From the NCBI RefSeq assembly GCF_033971905.1, contig NZ_JALBUT010000001.1, forward strand, positions 62,001 through 126,000: DNA of 64,000 nucleotides. Direction: 5' to 3'. This DNA is from Intestinicryptomonas porci (GTDB lineage: Bacteria > Verrucomicrobiota > Verrucomicrobiia > Opitutales > Intestinicryptomonadaceae). Below the pieces are notes generated by a model. That model saw nothing but the letters and a program-made list of their open reading frames with translations. It made no database searches and was not told the origin of the DNA. The translations under genes were made by a program, and so were the position numbers. Below are positions 35,920 to 44,434 of the stretch, one piece after another (the stretch's first letter is position 1; each line of letters starts with the position of its first letter).

Positions 35920-37314
35920 ATGAAAGAATTTGACTTGCAGTCTTTGGTAAAATCGCGTTTCGGCGAAAATTACGAGCTTCACGAAAAGTACATGAATAAA
36001 ACTTTCGTGAAAGTCTTGCGTACAATAGGTTTTGACAAGTGCTTTTTGAAGGGCGACGGCTGTTATCTTTACGACGGCCAGGGCAACGATTATTTGGACT
36101 TCATAAGCGGCTACGGCGTGTTCGGCTTGGGCAGAAACCATCCCGTTGTCGGCAAGGCGATAAAAGACGCCATCGACATGAAAGTTTCGAACATGGTTCA
36201 GCTGAACTGCGCGCTTTTAAGCGGGCTTTTGGCGGAGGAGCTTGTAAAGCGTCTTGGCGGACGTCTTGAAGCGGTGTTTTTCTGCAATTCGGGAACAGAG
36301 GCAAACGAAGGCGCGGTAAAGTTCGCAAGGGCTTTCACGAAGCGTCCAAGGGTGCTTTCGCAAAAGGGCGGGTATCACGGCTTGACTTACGGTTCTCTTT
36401 CCTTGACGGTCAGCAAGAATTTTCAAGACGGCTTTGGCGGAATGCTTCCGGGGTTCGGTTGCGTACCGTATGACGACTTGGACGCGCTTGAAGCGGAGCT
36501 TAAAAAAGGCGACGTAGCGGCGTTTATCGTTGAATGTGTGCAGGGGCACGGCGTGCATATCCCGAGGGAAGACTACTTGCCCAAGGCGCAGGAGCTTTGC
36601 AGAAAGTACGGCACTTTGTTTATTTGCGACGAAGTCCAGACGGGCTTGGGCAGAACGGGCAAAATGTTCGCTTTCAACCACTGGAATTTGGACCCCGACA
36701 TCGTAACGGTCGCAAAAACTTTGTCGGGCGGCTATGTGCCTGTTGGCGCGTTCATTACGACGCGCGCGATACACCAGGCGGCGTTCTCTAACTTGGAAAG
36801 GTGCGTTGTTCATTCAACGACTTTCGGAAGAAATGCCCTTGCAATGGTTGCGGGTTTGGCGACTTTGAGCGTATTGGACAACGAAAACATGGTTGAACGC
36901 TCCGCAGAGGCTGGCAAAAAGATTGTCGAAAGAATAAACGCTCTTCGCGAAAAGCACGATTACATAAAAGAAGCCCGCGGTATGGGGCTTATGATTGCAA
37001 TCGAATTTCAGGAGCCGAAGTCGATATTAAAGAAAGCGGCGTGGAAAGCCTTGAAAATGGCAAATGACGCTTTGTTTACCCAGATGATTGTAACTTCCCT
37101 TATGGACAATCACCGCATCATTACGCAGGTCACCGACCACGGCTCCGACGTTTTGAAAATTCTTCCGCCATACATTTCGGGCGACAAGGAAATCGATAGG
37201 TTCATAAACGCCTTGGACGATGTTTTGACGAATGCGGGCAACATAACGGGGCCTTTGTGGAAGTTTGGCAAGCGTTTGATGGAATCTTCAAAAGAAGCCA
37301 AAAAACATCAGTGA
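35920..37314 (+). CDS. Class III PLP aminotransferase
   Basis: PLP-dependent aminotransferase of the acetylornithine/ornithine/putrescine transaminase class, 464 aa from ATG 35920. A longer in-frame start at 35842 adds 26 hydrophobic residues unlike the family. Landmarks are GQGNDYLDFISGYGVFGLGR, FFCNSGTEANEGAVKFAR, GGYHGLTYGSLSLT, the cofactor-binding ICDEVQTGLGRTGKMFAF and the PLP lysine K266 in VAKTLSGGYVPVGAF. The amino donor is unknown. The product's C-terminal GPLWKFGKRLMESSK extension is unusual. It lies 9 bp before the YggS-like gene. Confidence 0.88.
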   Translation: MKEFDLQSLVKSRFGENYELHEKYMNKTFVKVLRTIGFDKCFLKGDGCYLYDGQGNDYLDFISGYGVFGLGRNHPVVGKAIKDAIDMKVSNMVQLNCALLSGLLAEELVKRLGGRLEAVFFCNSGTEANEGAVKFARAFTKRPRVLSQKGGYHGLTYGSLSLTVSKNFQDGFGGMLPGFGCVPYDDLDALEAELKKGDVAAFIVECVQGHGVHIPREDYLPKAQELCRKYGTLFICDEVQTGLGRTGKMFAFNHWNLDPDIVTVAKTLSGGYVPVGAFITTRAIHQAAFSNLERCVVHSTTFGRNALAMVAGLATLSVLDNENMVERSAEAGKKIVERINALREKHDYIKEARGMGLMIAIEFQEPKSILKKAAWKALKMANDALFTQMIVTSLMDNHRIITQVTDHGSDVLKILPPYISGDKEIDRFINALDDVLTNAGNITGPLWKFGKRLMESSKEAKKHQ

Positions 37315-37323
37315 TTTTTTAAG

Positions 37324-38019
37324 ATGATTTCCTTTGACGAATTTTCGCAAAATCTAAACAGGCTAAAAGAGAGGATTGGGCTTGCATGCGCGTCATGCGG
37401 TAGAAATCCCGACGAAGTGCGTATTTTGCCTGTCACGAAAAACCATCCCGTTGACGCCGCCTTGCATGCGCAAAAAGCGGGGCTTCTTTCCGTAGGCGAA
37501 AACAGGGTACAGGAAGCCGAGGGAAAAATTCCTCTTTCAAGCGGTATTTCGTGGGAGCTTATCGGGCATTTGCAGTCGAACAAGGCGAAAAAGGCGGTTA
37601 TGCTGTTTGACAGAGTGCAGAGCTTAGACAGCATCCATCTTGCCGTGAAGCTCAATTCCGAAGCCGAAAAAGCGGGCAAGGTTTTGCGCGTTTTAATGCA
37701 GGTGAATTCGGGGCGCGACCCCGCAAAATTCGGGGCTGAAATCGAGGAAGCCCCCAAGCTTTTGGAAGAAATCTTAAAGCTTTCAAATTTGAAGGTTGAA
37801 GGGCTTATGGCAATCGCGCCTCTTGATGAAGACTTGGCGTCGGCAAGCAGGGCTTTTTCAAACTTGCGCAATTTGCGCGACAAGCTGAGTTCAGATTTTG
37901 ATGTTGCTTTGCCCGAACTTTCAATGGGAATGTCGGGCGATTTGGAATGCGCCATAAAAGAGGGTTCGACTCTCATAAGGGTGGGGACTTTCCTTTTCGG
38001 AGAGAGAATTTATGTTTGA
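37324..38019 (+). CDS. YggS family PLP homeostasis protein
   Basis: Single-domain alanine-racemase-like PLP carrier (PLPBP) involved in vitamin B6 and amino acid balance, 231 aa. The PLP lysine lies in ILPVTKNHPVDAA (usually AVSKTKP). Further landmarks are GENRVQEAEGKI, WELIGHLQSNKAKKAV, LMQVNSGRDPAKFG, GLMAIAP and LSMGMSGDLECAIKEGSTLI, and the typical end VGTFLFGERIY. It overlaps aroE by 8 bp. Confidence 0.93.
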   Translation: MISFDEFSQNLNRLKERIGLACASCGRNPDEVRILPVTKNHPVDAALHAQKAGLLSVGENRVQEAEGKIPLSSGISWELIGHLQSNKAKKAVMLFDRVQSLDSIHLAVKLNSEAEKAGKVLRVLMQVNSGRDPAKFGAEIEEAPKLLEEILKLSNLKVEGLMAIAPLDEDLASASRAFSNLRNLRDKLSSDFDVALPELSMGMSGDLECAIKEGSTLIRVGTFLFGERIYV

Positions 38020-38905
38020 TACCGACATTGTTTTGCATCTTGAAGACTTGAAAAGGCGCGGGGATTTTGCCGAAAATTCACTCGCCGTTTTCGGAAAGCC
38101 CATAGCGCATTCTTTGAGTCCCGTAATGCAAAATGCCGCATTGCGAAAATTGGCGCAGTCGGAAGGGCAGTTTGCATCTTGGAAGTATTACAAATTCGAG
38201 ATAGATCCCGAAAATCTCGAAAAGACGCTTTCAGAGTTTCACAAGGCGGATTTTGCGGGGATAAATCTCACAATCCCGCACAAAGAGATTGTAATGCCGT
38301 TTTTGTGCGAAATATCGCCATTTGCGCAAATGGTCGGGGCGGCAAACACCTTAATTCGCACGAAAGGCGGTTGGAAAGGTGACAACACCGACGGATTCGG
38401 CGTGGCGTGGGCGGTCGAAAATTTCAGCGGGCGCGTTTTTAAAAATTCCGACGTCGTGATTTTGGGGGCGGGCGGAGCGTCGAGAGCCGCCGCTTTTAAG
38501 GCACTCGTTGACGGGTGCAAAAGCCTGCGCATTTATAACCGCACGAAGTCGAGGCTTGAAAAACTTTTGGCAGACATTTCCGCCTGCGGATTTTCCGCAG
38601 AACCGCTTGACTGTTTCTCAAAAATCGAGCCGAATTCCATAATCATAAACGCAAGTTCTGTCGGCTTAAAGCCCGACGACAAGCCCGTCTTGGATTTTGC
38701 GAAAGTTCCCAATGGGTGTGTGTACTTTGATATGCCATACATCCGTTCGCGCGAGACTAACGCTGTTTTGGAGGCGCGAAAATATGGTTTCAAGGCGGCA
38801 TCAGGGCTTGCAATGCTTGCATCTCAGGGCGCGCTTTCGCTTTCTCTTTGGACGTCGAGACCCTTACAGATAGAAACAATGCTTGAAGCCTTGAAGAACG
38901 CTTAG
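38012..38905 (+). CDS. aroE: Shikimate dehydrogenase
   Basis: NADP-dependent reduction of 3-dehydroshikimate in the aromatic amino acid pathway, 297 aa. Motifs are AVFGKPIAHSLSPVMQNAAL, GINLTIPHKEIVMPF (substrate Lys), VGAANTLIRTKGGWKGDNTD, the NADP fold VILGAGGASRAAAFKALVDG and YNRTKSRLEKL. The C-terminus has MLASQGALSLSLWT (usually MLVxQGAxxFxxW). It is followed by a strong terminator. Confidence 0.95.
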   Translation: MFDTDIVLHLEDLKRRGDFAENSLAVFGKPIAHSLSPVMQNAALRKLAQSEGQFASWKYYKFEIDPENLEKTLSEFHKADFAGINLTIPHKEIVMPFLCEISPFAQMVGAANTLIRTKGGWKGDNTDGFGVAWAVENFSGRVFKNSDVVILGAGGASRAAAFKALVDGCKSLRIYNRTKSRLEKLLADISACGFSAEPLDCFSKIEPNSIIINASSVGLKPDDKPVLDFAKVPNGCVYFDMPYIRSRETNAVLEARKYGFKAASGLAMLASQGALSLSLWTSRPLQIETMLEALKNA

Positions 38906-38923
38906 CGGCTTTGCAGTTTTTTT

Positions 38924-38952
38924 AAGTCGGCACTTGTTTGCCGACTTTTTTG
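38924..38952 (+). terminator. Rho-independent terminator after aroE
   Basis: AAGTCGGCA (38924-38932) pairs with TGCCGACTT (38939-38947), followed by T's. Confidence 0.9.
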
Positions 38953-39640
38953 TGAATGTTAAATTTTGAGAAAACTTTACATAAATAAATCTTGGCAAAA
39001 AACGCTTGGTTTTAAGCGAATTTTTTTGGAAAAAGGATTTTCCCCCTGTACTTCCATCAAAGTAGGTTTTGTTTAATTTTTCGTCTTTTGCATATTTAAT
39101 TTATTCTAAAAGCAAGGAAGAAAAAAGCAAATGAAGAGCAAATAATATCCCTTTTTGAAGAAATTTTTAAAATGTTAAAACATTAATTGCCCAAAATGAC
39201 TTAGGCTCAAAAGCTCTTGGCGGTAGCTTGCAAAGAGCTGCAAATTTGCACAGATTCTAGAAGCATTTGCGTTCAAAGATTATTCGCAAACATTGCCGTT
39301 TGGCGTGTGAAGAGGCTTATGCTGAAATGCAATAATGTAGGTTTAAATTTCGGAGAGGCTTATTTGGTTAGGCAATGGGCTTTTTATGCCATGACTGCGG
39401 TAAAGTTTATTTATACAAAGTACCGTATTTATTTTGGGATTTCCGCTTGCTAAAAGAGTGATTGTGTGCGTAAAAAAAAGAGTTTATTGCGGGCGTTTAA
39501 TCGCTAAATGCAAATGTGTGAAGGGCGATTTTGTTTTCAAAATCCTATTGGAAAGTGTGCTTGGATTTTTCGCGTTTAAAATGGGTATAAAAAAGCGCGA
39601 AGCGCGTATGCGCACTTCGACGCCGATAAATTTTACTTTT
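38953..39640. other. 690-base intergenic region without a recognised gene
   Basis: AT-rich stretch between the convergent aroE and rplS genes. It has a possible hairpin AGCTCTT/AAGAGCT at about 39210-39240. Frames are short and unconvincing (the largest, 39217-39453, has no ribosome site and unusual composition). A hairpin with a T run at about 39590-39625, read on the minus strand, may end the rplS operon. An unrecognised small RNA is possible; no rRNA or tRNA pattern was seen. Confidence 0.4.
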
Positions 39641-39652
39641 CGCAAAAGGCAA

Positions 39653-40015
39653 TTACGCCTGCTGCAAACGCTTTTCCTTAACCTTTGTGGCTTCCTTGCC
39701 GACTCTGTCGCGCAAGTAGTAGAGGCGTGCCTTCATCGGTACGGATTCGCGTTCAACTTCAATCTTTTCGATGTTCGGCGAGTTGAGCGGGAATACGCGT
39801 TCCACGCCTTCACCGTAAGAAATACGGCGTACCGTGAATGTTTCGTGAATGCCGCTGCCTTTGCGCGCAATTACGATGCCTGCAAATACCTGAATGCGTT
39901 CCTTGTCGCCTTCACGAACTTTTGTGTGGACGCGAACGCCGTCGCCTACTTTGAAGCTTGTGACGTTTTCCTTGATTTGCTCTTTTGTGATTTCTTTAAG
40001 CAATTCCTGATTCAT
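39653..40015 (-). CDS. rplS: 50S ribosomal protein L19
   Basis: Large-subunit protein at the 30S-50S interface. The 120-residue product shows the L19 hallmarks: FKVGDGVRVHTKVREGDKER, the signature QVFAGIVIARKGSGIHETFTVRRISYGEGVERVFPLNSP and KARLYYLRDRVGKEATKVKE. Last gene of rpsP-trmD-rplS, 9 bp after trmD. Confidence 0.97.
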   Translation of the reverse strand: MNQELLKEITKEQIKENVTSFKVGDGVRVHTKVREGDKERIQVFAGIVIARKGSGIHETFTVRRISYGEGVERVFPLNSPNIEKIEVERESVPMKARLYYLRDRVGKEATKVKEKRLQQA

Positions 40016-40024
40016 ATTGTCTCC

Positions 40025-40708
40025 TTAACTCTGCTTTAAAATATCCGGTCGCCTTTTGTTTGTGCGCTCAACTTGACGCTCGCGCCTCCATCTTTCAATT
40101 TCGCCATGGTTGCCCGACATCAAAACTTCGGGAACTTTCATTCCTCTGAATTCCGCGGGTCTTGTGTATTGCGGAAAAGAGAGCAGGTTGTTGTTGAAAG
40201 AGTCTGTCGAAAGGGAATTTTCTTCGCCGAGAACTCCCGGCACATATCTTGCAACGGTATCGACCAAAACCGCCGCAGGCAAAGTGCCGTTTGTCAAAAC
40301 GTAATCTCCGATGGAGATTTCCCTGTCGATTACACATTCGCGTATGCGTTCGTCAATGCCTTCGTAATGTCCGCTTAGTATTATCAGATGCTTTGATTTT
40401 GCAAGCTCCGATGCAATTTGCGGCGAGAGTTTTTCTCCGTCGGGGCACATGTAAATTCTTGTGCATTCCGAACTTTGCAACTCTTCGATTGCGGCGAATA
40501 CGGGTTCCGGCTTCATCAACATCCCCGGACCTCCTCCGAAAGGCCTGTCGTCGGTGATTTTATGCTTGCCTTCCGCCCAATCGCGAATGTTATGCGCACG
40601 CAATTCCAAAATTCCGTTTTTTTGCGCTCTGCCAAGCATGCTCTCCGTTAAAAATCCATCGAGCATCGCGGGGAACAGTGTCAAAAAATCTACTTTTAAA
40701 ATTGCCAT
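40025..40708 (-). CDS. trmD: tRNA (guanine-N1)-methyltransferase
   Basis: SPOUT methyltransferase making m1G37 in tRNAs that read CNN codons, 227 aa. Landmarks are LTLFPAMLDGFLTESMLGRA, DDRPFGGGPGMLMKPEPVF, the trefoil-knot SAM site LSGHYEGIDERI and EISIGDYVLTNGTLPAAVLVD, and VLMSGNHGEIERWR. The usual bacterial order rpsP-rimM-trmD-rplS lacks rimM here: rpsP ends 58 bp upstream of trmD. Confidence 0.96.
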   Translation of the reverse strand: MAILKVDFLTLFPAMLDGFLTESMLGRAQKNGILELRAHNIRDWAEGKHKITDDRPFGGGPGMLMKPEPVFAAIEELQSSECTRIYMCPDGEKLSPQIASELAKSKHLIILSGHYEGIDERIRECVIDREISIGDYVLTNGTLPAAVLVDTVARYVPGVLGEENSLSTDSFNNNLLSFPQYTRPAEFRGMKVPEVLMSGNHGEIERWRRERQVERTNKRRPDILKQS

Positions 40709-40766
40709 GCTATGTCGAATAAAAAACCGCCTTTTTTATATGGCGATTTTTGCGCCGCTTGCGCGA

Positions 40767-41027
40767 TTATGCGTTAGCGGCTTCTTTTTTTGCGCGTTTA
40801 ACAAGCGCTTTTGCGGTGTCGCTCATTTGTGCACCGACGCTTGTCCAATAGTCTATGCGTTCGATGTTGAGTTTCGATTCCGCTTCCTGACCGCGCGCTT
40901 TCGGGTTGTAATAGCCGAGATTTTCAACGAACTTGCCGTCGCGTCTTGACGCCTGTTCTGCAACCACAAGCCTGTAAGTCGGGTTGTGTGTCGAGCCGTG
41001 CCTTTGTAATCTTATTCTGAGTGCCAT
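40767..41027 (-). CDS. rpsP: 30S ribosomal protein S16
   Basis: Small-subunit assembly protein, 86 aa. It begins MALRIRLQRHGSTHNPTYRL VVAEQ, as L-R-x-R-G-x-x-x-P-x-Y-R-I-V-V families do, and has KFVENLGYYNPKARGQEAES and DYWTSVGAQMSDTAKALVKRA. First gene of the rpsP-trmD-rplS set. Confidence 0.96.
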   Translation of the reverse strand: MALRIRLQRHGSTHNPTYRLVVAEQASRRDGKFVENLGYYNPKARGQEAESKLNIERIDYWTSVGAQMSDTAKALVKRAKKEAANA

Positions 41028-41131
41028 TTTGATTTATTGATTTTCTTAAATTTTTAAAACGTAAAATGAAAGGTTGAAAAAGAGATTTTGTCAACCTCTT
41101 TTTTTCCCCTTTATTTCATATTTTTGAAGAT

Positions 41132-42037
41132 TTATTCAAAATCGCCGAATTCAGCGATTGATTTCACGTTCAATTCCTTGTCGATGCGCTTTGCGATTCC
41201 CGCCAATACTCCGCCCGGACCGCATTCGTAATATTGTTCGATGCCGAGTTTTGCCGCGTTCCTTACGCACAATTCCCACTTGACGGGGGATACGACCTGC
41301 TTGACCAACGCCTTTTTGATTTCTGTGGGGTCTGAAATCTGCTCGCCCGTGACGTTTGTAAATACTGCAATGTTAGGTTTTTTAAATTCTATTCCCGCTA
41401 AGAATTTTTCAAATTTCGCCCTTGCGGGTTCCATGAGCCTGCTGTGGTATGCTCCCGCGACTTTTAGCGGAACGACGAGCTTGAATGCCTTGCGCTCTTT
41501 TGCCGCGGCGGTTGCGGCTTCGATTTTTTCCGCTTCGCCGGAAATCACGACTTGCCCCGGGCAGTTCAAGTTTGCCATGTCAACGTCAAATTCTTCGCAG
41601 TAGGGCTTTACCGCATCAATTGAAGCCCCGATAAAGCACGACATTGCGCCTTTTGAGGCGTCGCATGCCTCCTGCATGAGCCTTCCTCTTTCGGCGACAA
41701 TCTTCAAGCCGTCTTCAAAAGAGTATGTGCCTGCAAGGGCGTGGGCTGTAAGCTCCCCGAGGGAAAGCCCGAGAGCCGCCTTCAATTCGCCGAGCATTCC
41801 GCGCTTTTTCAAAATTGTCGCAACGCATATGCCATGCAGGAAGAGTGCCGGCTGGCATACGCTCGTTTTTGTCAGCTCTTCCATCGGGCCTTCAAAGCAT
41901 AGTTTTGAAAGGGGCATCCCAAGCGTTTCGTCGGCTCTCGAAAATAGCTCCCTTACGTCGCCGTCGGCTTCGTACAGGCTTTTTGCCATTCCGACGCTCT
42001 GTGCGCCTTGTCCAGAAAACCATAAAGCTGTTGTCAT
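41132..42037 (-). CDS. fabD: Malonyl-CoA-acyl carrier protein transacylase
   Basis: Loads malonyl groups onto ACP for fatty acid synthesis, 301 aa. It has the GQGAQSVGMAKSLYEADGDV start, the GLSLGELTAHALAGTYSFED active-site Ser (GxSLGE), GAMSCFIGASIDAVKPYC, NLNCPGQVVISGEAE and VPLKVAGAYHSRLMEPAR with the catalytic His. It follows the Mla-type genes on the same strand 30 bp downstream, so lipid synthesis and lipid transport may share a transcript. Confidence 0.95.
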   Translation of the reverse strand: MTTALWFSGQGAQSVGMAKSLYEADGDVRELFSRADETLGMPLSKLCFEGPMEELTKTSVCQPALFLHGICVATILKKRGMLGELKAALGLSLGELTAHALAGTYSFEDGLKIVAERGRLMQEACDASKGAMSCFIGASIDAVKPYCEEFDVDMANLNCPGQVVISGEAEKIEAATAAAKERKAFKLVVPLKVAGAYHSRLMEPARAKFEKFLAGIEFKKPNIAVFTNVTGEQISDPTEIKKALVKQVVSPVKWELCVRNAAKLGIEQYYECGPGGVLAGIAKRIDKELNVKSIAEFGDFE

Positions 42038-42067
42038 ATATTTTTCCGTTTCTTTTTTAATGGTTTG

Positions 42068-42670
42068 TTATTTGTTAAAATCCGACATTTTTTTGCAAAT
42101 ATCAAGACTTAAACTTTCAAGCGCCTTTGAAATCGCGCAAACATATTCGCTGTATGCCGCGCCTGCGTCTGTTGAGAACGCGAAAAACTCCGACACGTTT
42201 TTTTCCGAATTTGAAATGGAGTATTGAGCCTTGAAATTCAGCTTGCCGTTAAGCTCTCCGATACATTCGAGGATGTTTATTTTAAGCGCGACGGAGTTTT
42301 TGCCCGAACTTGAAACGAGGCTCGAGTGTATGTTATTTGAATTTGTCATCTCCGACAGGAAGCATACCACGGAGCGGGTTGCGGCGTTTTGCACGGGTTC
42401 AGCCCAGAGATCGGAATCTGCCATGAAAATTACCGATGAATTTTTGCCTGCATGGACGATTTGGCTGCGCGCCATGTAGCTTGGAATGCGCACTTCAAAG
42501 ACGTTTACGCAAACTTCTTTCAAGCCTTCCGCTTTTTCGCTTGTTTGCGCGGGCGGGAGAACGTGGTAGTTTGTGTTGTCTTTCGGGCGGTCGATTTTAA
42601 GCCCTATACATGAAGAAAGGAGAGCCGCCGCGATTGCGGGCAAAATCAGTTTAAAAAAGTTCTTTTTCAT
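42068..42670 (-). CDS. ABC-type transport auxiliary lipoprotein (PqiC-like)
   Basis: Outer-membrane lipoprotein of the ABC_trans_aux type found with MCE systems, 200 aa. The signal MKKNFFKLILPAIAAALLSS ends in the lipobox LSSC. The mature part has YHVLPPAQTSE, VNVFEVRIPSYMARSQIVHA, DLWAEPVQNAATRSVVCFLS, matching the LPxYLxRxQIV and W.EPL pattern of PqiC. The gene follows mlaD by 13 bp, which supports a role in phospholipid traffic. Confidence 0.85.
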   Translation of the reverse strand: MKKNFFKLILPAIAAALLSSCIGLKIDRPKDNTNYHVLPPAQTSEKAEGLKEVCVNVFEVRIPSYMARSQIVHAGKNSSVIFMADSDLWAEPVQNAATRSVVCFLSEMTNSNNIHSSLVSSSGKNSVALKINILECIGELNGKLNFKAQYSISNSEKNVSEFFAFSTDAGAAYSEYVCAISKALESLSLDICKKMSDFNK

Positions 42671-42683
42671 TTTTTTGCGTTGG

Positions 42684-43667
42684 TTATTCGTTTTCGGGTC
42701 TGCCTGTCAAAAGCGCGCTTGGGTTTCTGTCGAGAAAATCCGCGAGGGTTTTCAGCGAGTACGCTGTTTGGCTTATGTTTTGCAGGAATATTGAAATGTC
42801 GTACAAGAATGGCGAATTTGGCGAAATCAGGGCGTTTGCGTTCTCTGCAAGCCTGTTTATGTTTGCCATGGTTTCTTCCGCGTTTGAAGCGAGTTTTTTT
42901 ATGTTGTTGTCGGAGCCCTTGAAGAAGGTTTTTGCGTTGGCAATGGCGGTTTTGATTTCTGCGGGGAGATTTTCTTTATTTGCCTTTTCGGTTATTGCGT
43001 TTATGTTTTCGAGCGCGCCGACAAGGTTTGAATTTATTTTTGCGACATCTATTTGCGCAATCTTTTCGTTTGAAGTTTCAAGGAGCGCGTTGATGTTCTT
43101 TGAAAGTGTGTTAAAGTCTATCTCGGATACTTCCTTCAGCGTCTTTTCCATAAGCTTTATGGAGTCTGATATGTTTGATTCGACAACAGGGATTTCCATA
43201 ATGTTTTCCGGCATTATGTTGAACATTCTAAATGGAGTGTTTGGCTCTTCAAAGTAGTCCAATTCTATGTAGAGCATGCCTGTAACGATGCTTTGGAAAT
43301 TCAGCTTCGCGCGCAAACCGTCTTCTATTTGCTTTTCAAGTTGCGATTCGCTTTCATAAAAATTGCCGAATGAATTTCTCTTGGTTTTTGCCAAATCTAT
43401 TGAGAGCTTTGTGGCAATCATTGATTTGCGCGGATCGCGCGGAGAGGGGAAAATCAGTATATCTTCTACCTTGCCGATTTCCACGCCCTTGTATTTTACG
43501 GGCGCACCGATGTCCAAACCGTTTATGCCGCTTTTGAAGTAGCATACGAATTTTTCGGTCTTTGTGAAAAATTTTGATGCGCCAAAAACCATTAACGCGG
43601 TGAGCGCAATTAAAAGCGCGCTAACCACAAAAATGCCTATTACAATGGGATTTGCCTTTTGTGTCAT
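42684..43667 (-). CDS. mlaD: MlaD family MCE-domain substrate-binding protein
   Basis: Periplasmic lipid-binding component of an MCE transporter, 327 aa. An N-terminal membrane anchor (PIVIGIFVVSALLIALTALM) is followed by the MCE domain, FVCYFKSGINGLDIGAPVKY KGVEIGKVEDI at about 40-75. A long helical C-terminal half follows with repeats of NINAITEKANKEN type, typical of tunnel-forming MCE proteins such as PqiB/YebT-like but with one MCE domain. Its start overlaps mlaF by 4 bp. Confidence 0.9.
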   Translation of the reverse strand: MTQKANPIVIGIFVVSALLIALTALMVFGASKFFTKTEKFVCYFKSGINGLDIGAPVKYKGVEIGKVEDILIFPSPRDPRKSMIATKLSIDLAKTKRNSFGNFYESESQLEKQIEDGLRAKLNFQSIVTGMLYIELDYFEEPNTPFRMFNIMPENIMEIPVVESNISDSIKLMEKTLKEVSEIDFNTLSKNINALLETSNEKIAQIDVAKINSNLVGALENINAITEKANKENLPAEIKTAIANAKTFFKGSDNNIKKLASNAEETMANINRLAENANALISPNSPFLYDISIFLQNISQTAYSLKTLADFLDRNPSALLTGRPENE

Positions 43668-44434
43668 AATTTGTCTTGGGTTGAAAGCGGGTCAACGCCC
43701 CTGTTTAAGAAAGTTCTCACGTCCGCATTTCCACTTTTTAACAGCTCTTTCGGATTGCCGATTGCAGTTTGCGTACGCGTTTTGTTGTCCAAATAAATCG
43801 CGCGGTCGGCGACTGTGAAGATGCTTGCAAGCTCGTGGGTTACAATGACAACCGTCGCGCCCGTTGAGTCGCGCATTTGGAGTATGAGTTCGTCGAGCCT
43901 TCTTGACGACACGGGGTCAAGCCCCGCGCTCGGCTCATCGAAGAAAAGTATTTGCGGGTCGAGCGCGATTGCGCGCGCAAGTCCCGCGCGCTTTCTCATG
44001 CCGCCGCTTATTTCCGATGGGTAGAAATTTCCGAATCCCCTCAAACCCACCAGCGCGAGCTTTAAATTCACAAGCTCTTTTATGTCGCTTTCGGAAAACT
44101 TTGTGAAGCGGCGCAAGGGCAGGGCGATGTTCTCTTCGAGCGTCATTGCCGACCATAGCGCGCCCCCCTGATAGAGAACGCCGAAAGAGCGCAGCATTTC
44201 CGATTTCTCATCTTCGGGGGCGTTGTTGAAATTCTTTCCGCCATAAGAAATCGAGCCGCTTAGCGCGTCTTGAAGTCCTATCATTGTGCGAAGGAGCGTG
44301 CTTTTGCCGCAGCCGCTTGCGCCCATTACCACGAAAATTTCGCCGTTTCCTACCTCAAAATTGAGATTGTTCATCACTGCGTAGTCTTCGTAGCCTATCG
44401 AGAGGTTTTCGACTGTTATTTTTGGCGAAATCAT
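43664..44434 (-). CDS. mlaF: MlaF-like ABC ATPase
   Basis: Energises the MCE lipid transporter, 256 aa. Walker A is VVMGASGCGKSTLLRTMIGL, the signature is SEISGGMRKRAGLARAIALD, Walker B is ILFFDEPSAGLDPVSS and the H-loop is VIVTHEL. The SGGMxKR signature is characteristic of Mla/MCE ATPases. It overlaps both its neighbours by 4 bp, indicating translational coupling with mlaE and mlaD. Confidence 0.93.
   Translation of the reverse strand: MISPKITVENLSIGYEDYAVMNNLNFEVGNGEIFVVMGASGCGKSTLLRTMIGLQDALSGSISYGGKNFNNAPEDEKSEMLRSFGVLYQGGALWSAMTLEENIALPLRRFTKFSESDIKELVNLKLALVGLRGFGNFYPSEISGGMRKRAGLARAIALDPQILFFDEPSAGLDPVSSRRLDELILQMRDSTGATVVIVTHELASIFTVADRAIYLDNKTRTQTAIGNPKELLKSGNADVRTFLNRGVDPLSTQDKL

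Noticed and set aside
39217..39453. 78-residue ORF between aroE and rplS
   Set aside because: No start signal, no recognisable pattern and a composition like the AT-rich intergenic region.
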